Assembly (NCBI GenBank): GCA_002691645.1
Contig: NZIP01000027.1
Span: forward strand, 261,269-308,381
From: Flavobacteriaceae bacterium
Lineage (GTDB): Bacteria > Bacteroidota > Bacteroidia > Flavobacteriales > Flavobacteriaceae
Length of the DNA: 47,113 nucleotides
Reading direction: 5' to 3'
A model generated the notes under the pieces. It saw nothing but the letters and a program-made list of their open reading frames with translations, did no database searches and was not told where the DNA came from. The position numbers were made by a program, and so were the translations under genes. This document shows positions 43,622-47,113 of this stretch, piece after piece. Position 1 is the first letter of the stretch. Each line of letters begins with the position of its first letter.

Positions 43622-44101
43622 TCAAGTCACCAAATCTCGAGTTTTAGCGATAAGTCGGTAGCCCAAGGCAGGTAAAACAAGTTCCACCCGATGGTTGCTA
43701 ATTTTTTTGATTTTTGCTTTCTGACCTTTAAAGTGTCCTTGTTTGAGCGCTACGGTATCTCCTGATTTAAAACAGCTTATTTCTTCGGCGTCTAAGGCTT
43801 CATCTTCGAGATAAGAACGAAGCGTTTTCATTTCTTGCTCAGGCACAACAGCAGGTTTTTTAAGCCAAAATAAATAGTTAAGTACACCAGGAAATTTAAA
43901 GATTTGATTGCGCTTTTTTTCTTCTAAACGCACAAAAATATATTTTGAGAATAGGGGAGAATGCACTTTTTTCTTTCGATCACTCCACTGTTTGATACTC
44001 ACTGTACTTGGGCAGTAGACCTCAAAGCCATTTAACTCTAATTGACGAGCCACCTTGAGCTCATAACGAGCCTTGGTGCATACTACAAACCAGTTTTTCA
44101 T
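43622..44101 (-). CDS. UpxY/NusG-like transcription antiterminator
   Basis: 159 residues. NusG N-terminal domain (WFVVCTKARYELKVARQLE, with SPLFSKYIFVRL) at about 1-100, and a KOW domain at about 112-150 (FKSGDTVALKQGHFKGQKAKI). UpxY-type NusG paralogues (known in Bacteroides) ride RNA polymerase through one long polysaccharide operon. Here it is 6 bases after the WecA-like gene and before the rest of the minus-strand locus. It probably lets transcription read through to 31.5 kb. Confidence 0.87.
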   Translation of the reverse strand: MKNWFVVCTKARYELKVARQLELNGFEVYCPSTVSIKQWSDRKKKVHSPLFSKYIFVRLEEKKRNQIFKFPGVLNYLFWLKKPAVVPEQEMKTLRSYLEDEALDAEEISCFKSGDTVALKQGHFKGQKAKIKKISNHRVELVLPALGYRLIAKTRDLVT

Positions 44102-44107
44102 TTGAAA

Positions 44108-45271
44108 TTAGGGTAAGAATGAGCGTAAGGCAATACCGAGTTGAGCCTTCCAATTTGTTTTTTCTTTTTTAGACATTCTGGTGCTAGTGTGAATAACTCT
44201 GAGCACGACCACACTTAAAAAATAAAATGAGATCACAACTAAATTCATACCTAGATTTGTTAAATACTGATCTAAGAAGAGATAAGCTAAAATAAATAAT
44301 ACATTGACAAGGCCTAATGTCGCGGTTGCCTGTTTGTGACTAAGGCCAGCGTCAATCATCACGTGGTGCAAATGATTTCGATCAGCCACATACACTTTTC
44401 GGCCTTCTCTTAACCGAATAACAATAACTCTAAAGGTGTCTAGTGTTGGTAAAAAGAAGAAAACTAATATGAAGAGCGCAACATTATTTGGCAACCAACT
44501 CTCAGCGAATGGTAAGGCGTCTCCTATTGAAGCGGCTTTTAAGATAAGAAAGGAAAGCACATAACCTAATGTTAGTGAGCCTCCGTCACCCATAAACATC
44601 TTAAATTTTCCTGAGCTGAAATTAAATCTCATAAAGCTGATCAGCATTGCAATAATTCCTAAACAAACAACACCCAAAAGCTCATTTCCACTAAACCAAA
44701 ATATAGGTAGTAATGAAGCCGAGACTATAATACCGATGGTTGATGATAATCCATCAATACCATCGATTAGATTAAAAGAGTTGATAATAAAGAGCACACA
44801 GTAAAATTTGAAAATTATAAAACCCCACTCAGGGATTGAATTTATTCCAAAAGCGCCGTGAAGACTGTCAAATTGAAGTTCAGGTAAAAATATAATCAGG
44901 GCTGCACCAAAAAACTGCGTAACTAATTTCATGACTGCCGATGAAGCCATGAGGTCGTCTTTAATACCTGAGATAAAAATAAAGCTGATACCGATAATTA
45001 AAAACCCTGTTGTAGGGTCTAGACCAACGGCAATTAAACCTGCAAATAGAAGCATAAGCACTAAGAAAAACGAAACTCCTCCAAAAGGTGGAACAGGTGT
45101 TTTATGCGACGAGCGGTCATTTACCTCTGTCATAAGTTTTTTCGCTTTGGTAACCAATAAAACCTTTGATGCCAAATAGTGGTTAAGAAATAAAACGGTA
45201 ATAAACGTTATAGGTAAGAGAACGATTGGGTTCTCTTTAAGCAGAACAAATAATTCGTTTAAATTTTTCAT
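44108..45271 (-). CDS. WecA/MraY-family sugar-phosphate transferase
   Basis: 387 residues from the ATG at 45271 (an in-frame TTG at 45289 is less likely). Eleven or so membrane helices. Conserved loops: DRSSHKTPVPPFGGV (cytoplasmic loop 1), GIKDDLMASS with the DD pair, NSFNLIDGIDGLSS, MFMGDGGSL and NHLHHVMIDAG as the HIHH loop. The family (known) moves a HexNAc-1-phosphate (or similar) to undecaprenyl phosphate and starts O-antigen or capsule synthesis. It is the first gene of the 31.5-45.3 kb operon, next to UpxY, as is usual for initiating transferases. Confidence 0.92.
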   Translation of the reverse strand: MKNLNELFVLLKENPIVLLPITFITVLFLNHYLASKVLLVTKAKKLMTEVNDRSSHKTPVPPFGGVSFFLVLMLLFAGLIAVGLDPTTGFLIIGISFIFISGIKDDLMASSAVMKLVTQFFGAALIIFLPELQFDSLHGAFGINSIPEWGFIIFKFYCVLFIINSFNLIDGIDGLSSTIGIIVSASLLPIFWFSGNELLGVVCLGIIAMLISFMRFNFSSGKFKMFMGDGGSLTLGYVLSFLILKAASIGDALPFAESWLPNNVALFILVFFFLPTLDTFRVIVIRLREGRKVYVADRNHLHHVMIDAGLSHKQATATLGLVNVLFILAYLFLDQYLTNLGMNLVVISFYFLSVVVLRVIHTSTRMSKKEKTNWKAQLGIALRSFLP

Positions 45272-45289
45272 GAGTGTGGGACTTCTCAA

Positions 45290-45899
45290 TTATGGCGTAA
45301 AGCTAAAAAAATATTCTGTTGAACTATCATAAAATTCGACTAATTGCACAAAAATTGCAAACTGCATAAAATCCACACTTGCAATTAACAATTTAATAAT
45401 AGTTTTCTTAAAAAATTTCATTTTTCGTTACTTTCAGATTAAAAGTATAATTTTTAGTTAAAAAAGACGAAATCTTGCGGTTAATAACTTAATGCTTGTT
45501 TAGCGCTTTTTCAGACTATGAGTCCACGTCTTTTTATTAGAGTGTAACAGATGTTAAATCTGGTTACAAGTATTTCTAAAACGAAAGATATCAGCAAAAT
45601 TTACTTCTGATAAAAGTTATTTTTTGAAAGAATTATCTAAAGTTCTATTCTACTCAGATATATGCAGCTAAATAAAAATCAACTTTTCTGTTTTTCGTTT
45701 GAAAATGGTCAATCTCTTTGCCTTTAAAATAATCTGAAGTTTTAACAGATATGGCTGCGTTTCACATCTATACAAGCACAAGATGAGCCTTGTTTTCAAT
45801 GACTAAACTTTTATCGATATAGCGCTGTAAAGCACATTAAAAACGAGTCTTCAACCAAATGTTTACCCTAATTCATTAATAATATAAAACAACAAGCCT
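45290..45899. other. long AT-rich divergent intergenic region
   Basis: About 610 bases between the minus-strand WecA gene and the plus-strand rfbC. I find no open frame with recognisable product, no tRNA and no strong hairpin. It must contain the start of the minus-strand polysaccharide message, possibly with a long leader used by UpxY. T/A-rich stretches prevail (for example 45405-45470). Confidence 0.5.
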
Positions 45900-45907
45900 T
45901 ATTTTTG
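45900..45907 (+). promoter_or_regulatory. candidate -7 element of rfbC
   Basis: TATTTTTG (TAnnTTTG match), 17 bases before the ATG at 45925, giving a leader of about 11 bases. I see no clear upstream TTG box. Confidence 0.4.
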
Positions 45908-45924
45908 TTGCACAAGATGATTTC

Positions 45925-46467
45925 ATGACCATACTCGAGAGACCTTTAACAGATGCGCTTCTTCTTCAACCTGATGTTTTCAAAGATCAGAGAGGCACTT
46001 TTATTGAAACTTACAAAGAGAGGCAGTTTCAAGAGCTCGCTTCTGGGGTAGCTTTTGTTCAAGATAATGAGTCGACCTCTCTCAAAGGAGCACTTCGAGG
46101 CTTGCATTTTCAAGCCCCTCCTCATGCTCAGACTAAGCTCATTCGAGTGGTGCACGGCAAAATACTTGATGTCATTGTTGATTGCAGACCACAGAGCCCT
46201 ACCTATGGGCAGCATTTCGCCGTTGAACTCTCCGCTGAAAATCACTTACAGTTATTGGTTCCTAAAGGATTGGCCCACGGGTTTTTAACCTTAAGCGAAA
46301 CCGCAACTGTAAATTACAAGGTCGATGACTACTACCACCCCGAATGTGATGCAGGTATTGCATACAATGACCCTGATTTAGGCATAAGCTGGCCTTTTGA
46401 GAATTACATCATCTCAGAAAAGGATCGTGCTCTGCCAAGGCTAAAAGACTTAAAAAATCCATTTTAA
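45925..46467 (+). CDS. rfbC: dTDP-4-dehydrorhamnose 3,5-epimerase
   Basis: 180 residues, the normal length of RmlC/RfbC. Family motifs: DQRGTFIETYKERQF, then QDNESTSLKGALRGLHFQ with the active-site His in RGLHFQ, LIRVVHGKILDVIVDCRPQSPTYG, PKGLAHGF, and YKVDDYYHPECDAGI with the catalytic tyrosine region. It makes dTDP-4-keto-L-rhamnose, the third step in dTDP-L-rhamnose synthesis. rfbD begins at the next base after its stop. This shows that rhamnose probably enters the surface glycan, although rfbA and rfbB are not in the window (probably just downstream). Confidence 0.95.
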   Translation: MTILERPLTDALLLQPDVFKDQRGTFIETYKERQFQELASGVAFVQDNESTSLKGALRGLHFQAPPHAQTKLIRVVHGKILDVIVDCRPQSPTYGQHFAVELSAENHLQLLVPKGLAHGFLTLSETATVNYKVDDYYHPECDAGIAYNDPDLGISWPFENYIISEKDRALPRLKDLKNPF

Positions 46468-47113
46468 ATGAAGGTCGCAGTAATTGGTAAAAACGGCCAA
46501 TTGGCTAGGGCGCTTCAAGATGCAATTCAAACTTCGGTTCAGAATACATCTTATCATTTTGTGGGGTCAGAAGACTTAGACATTACAGATTCGAGTGGGG
46601 TGCATTCCTTTTTTAAGCAGCACTCCTTTGATATTATTGTCAACTGTGCAGCTTATACTAATGTCGATGGGGCAGAGGAGGATAAAATTGCTGCCAAGGC
46701 ACTTAATCAAATTGCGGTATCCCATTTGGTTAAGGCGTGTAACGCATATCAAATGCGCCTAATTCACATATCTACTGACTATGTTTTTGACGGAAAGGCC
46801 AATACGCCTTACCGAGAAGATGCTCACTGTAACCCCCTATCGGTCTATGGAGAAACAAAGCGTGGGGGAGAACTCGAAATAGTGCAATGTAATATTGATG
46901 CCCTTATCATTCGAACCACTTGGCTTTACAGTGCTTACGGTAAAAATTTTGTCAAAACAATGCTAAAACTTTCTGAAGCAAATCAGCAACTTAAAGTAGT
47001 AAATGATCAAATAGGCAGACCAACTTTTGCCATTGACTTGGCTGACTTTATAATAGCGCTTGTAAACCGAACAAAACAGTGGCCAAAGGGTACGCATCAA
47101 TTTATCACTTTAG
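46468..47113 (+). CDS. rfbD: dTDP-4-dehydrorhamnose reductase, N-terminal part
   Basis: The window ends inside this gene after 215 codons. MKVAVIGKNGQLARALQ gives the NADPH-binding loop (GKNGQLA); NCAAYTNVDGAEED, ISTDYVFDGK and PLSVYGETKRGGE, which has the Y-x-x-x-K catalytic pair, are standard RmlD/RfbD motifs. It reduces dTDP-4-keto-rhamnose to dTDP-L-rhamnose. The start ATG immediately follows the rfbC TAA. It extends past the window end. Confidence 0.93.
   Translation, partial: MKVAVIGKNGQLARALQDAIQTSVQNTSYHFVGSEDLDITDSSGVHSFFKQHSFDIIVNCAAYTNVDGAEEDKIAAKALNQIAVSHLVKACNAYQMRLIHISTDYVFDGKANTPYREDAHCNPLSVYGETKRGGELEIVQCNIDALIIRTTWLYSAYGKNFVKTMLKLSEANQQLKVVNDQIGRPTFAIDLADFIIALVNRTKQWPKGTHQFITL

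Overview
The window comes from a member of the Bacteroidota, most likely a flavobacterium. The evidence is the complete gldK-gldL-gldM-gldN set (type IX secretion and gliding), a YjbH/Wza/Wzc export set, an UpxY-type antiterminator, and promoters of the form TTG-N19..21-TAnnTTTG. No rRNA, tRNA, insertion sequence or CRISPR array was found.

Layout. 1-6267 (+): the 3' end of a formimidoylglutamase-family gene, gldKLMN and a DAO-type flavoprotein. 6224-6613 (-): a DUF983 protein that overlaps the flavoprotein tail to tail. 6720-9209 (+): an ABC-F ATPase and a small leucine-rich-repeat protein. 9341-14961 (+): a tripartite RND efflux operon (adaptor, pump, TolC-like channel). 14963-17672 (+): a CPXCG zinc-ribbon protein, an arginase gene interrupted by one amber codon, a 76-residue protein and an amine-oxidase-like flavoprotein. 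17677-22078 (-): an AraC-type regulator followed by a GMC oxidoreductase, its Tat-type small subunit, a lipoprotein sugar-isomerase-like TIM barrel and a 54-residue membrane protein; this is probably a periplasmic sugar-oxidation operon. 22480-29634 (-): an exopolysaccharide export operon (coiled-coil lipoprotein, YjbH in two pieces, Wza, Wzc), with a frameshifted BASS-family transporter joined to its end. 29866-31369 (+): a U32 (TrhP-like) protein and a small ferredoxin.

31541-45271 (-) is a large, visibly AT-rich surface-polysaccharide locus. It contains a WecA-like initiating transferase, an UpxY antiterminator, a nucleotidyltransferase, then a run of closely packed genes: CMP-sugar synthetase, HpaI-type aldolase, SDR epimerase, 6-phosphogluconolactonase-like protein, HAD phosphatase, D-2-hydroxyacid dehydrogenase, Wzx, Wzy. 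After these come a DUF115 protein, an SDR/GMC fusion, a GT2 glycosyltransferase and a small HTH protein. At 45925-47113 (+) are rfbC and the start of rfbD (dTDP-L-rhamnose).

How the genes may work together: the 23-29 kb export genes probably serve the glycan made by the 31-47 kb genes. The most interesting block is 38131-42735. It encodes a CMP-sugar synthetase with an HpaI-type aldolase and four sugar-acid enzymes, but no NeuB/KdsA-type PEP-condensing synthase. I infer an aldolase-based route to a CMP-activated ulosonic acid; no product can be read from sequence alone. Two other coding disruptions (the arginase amber codon, and the BASS frameshift at A7) need read-level confirmation before either is called biological.
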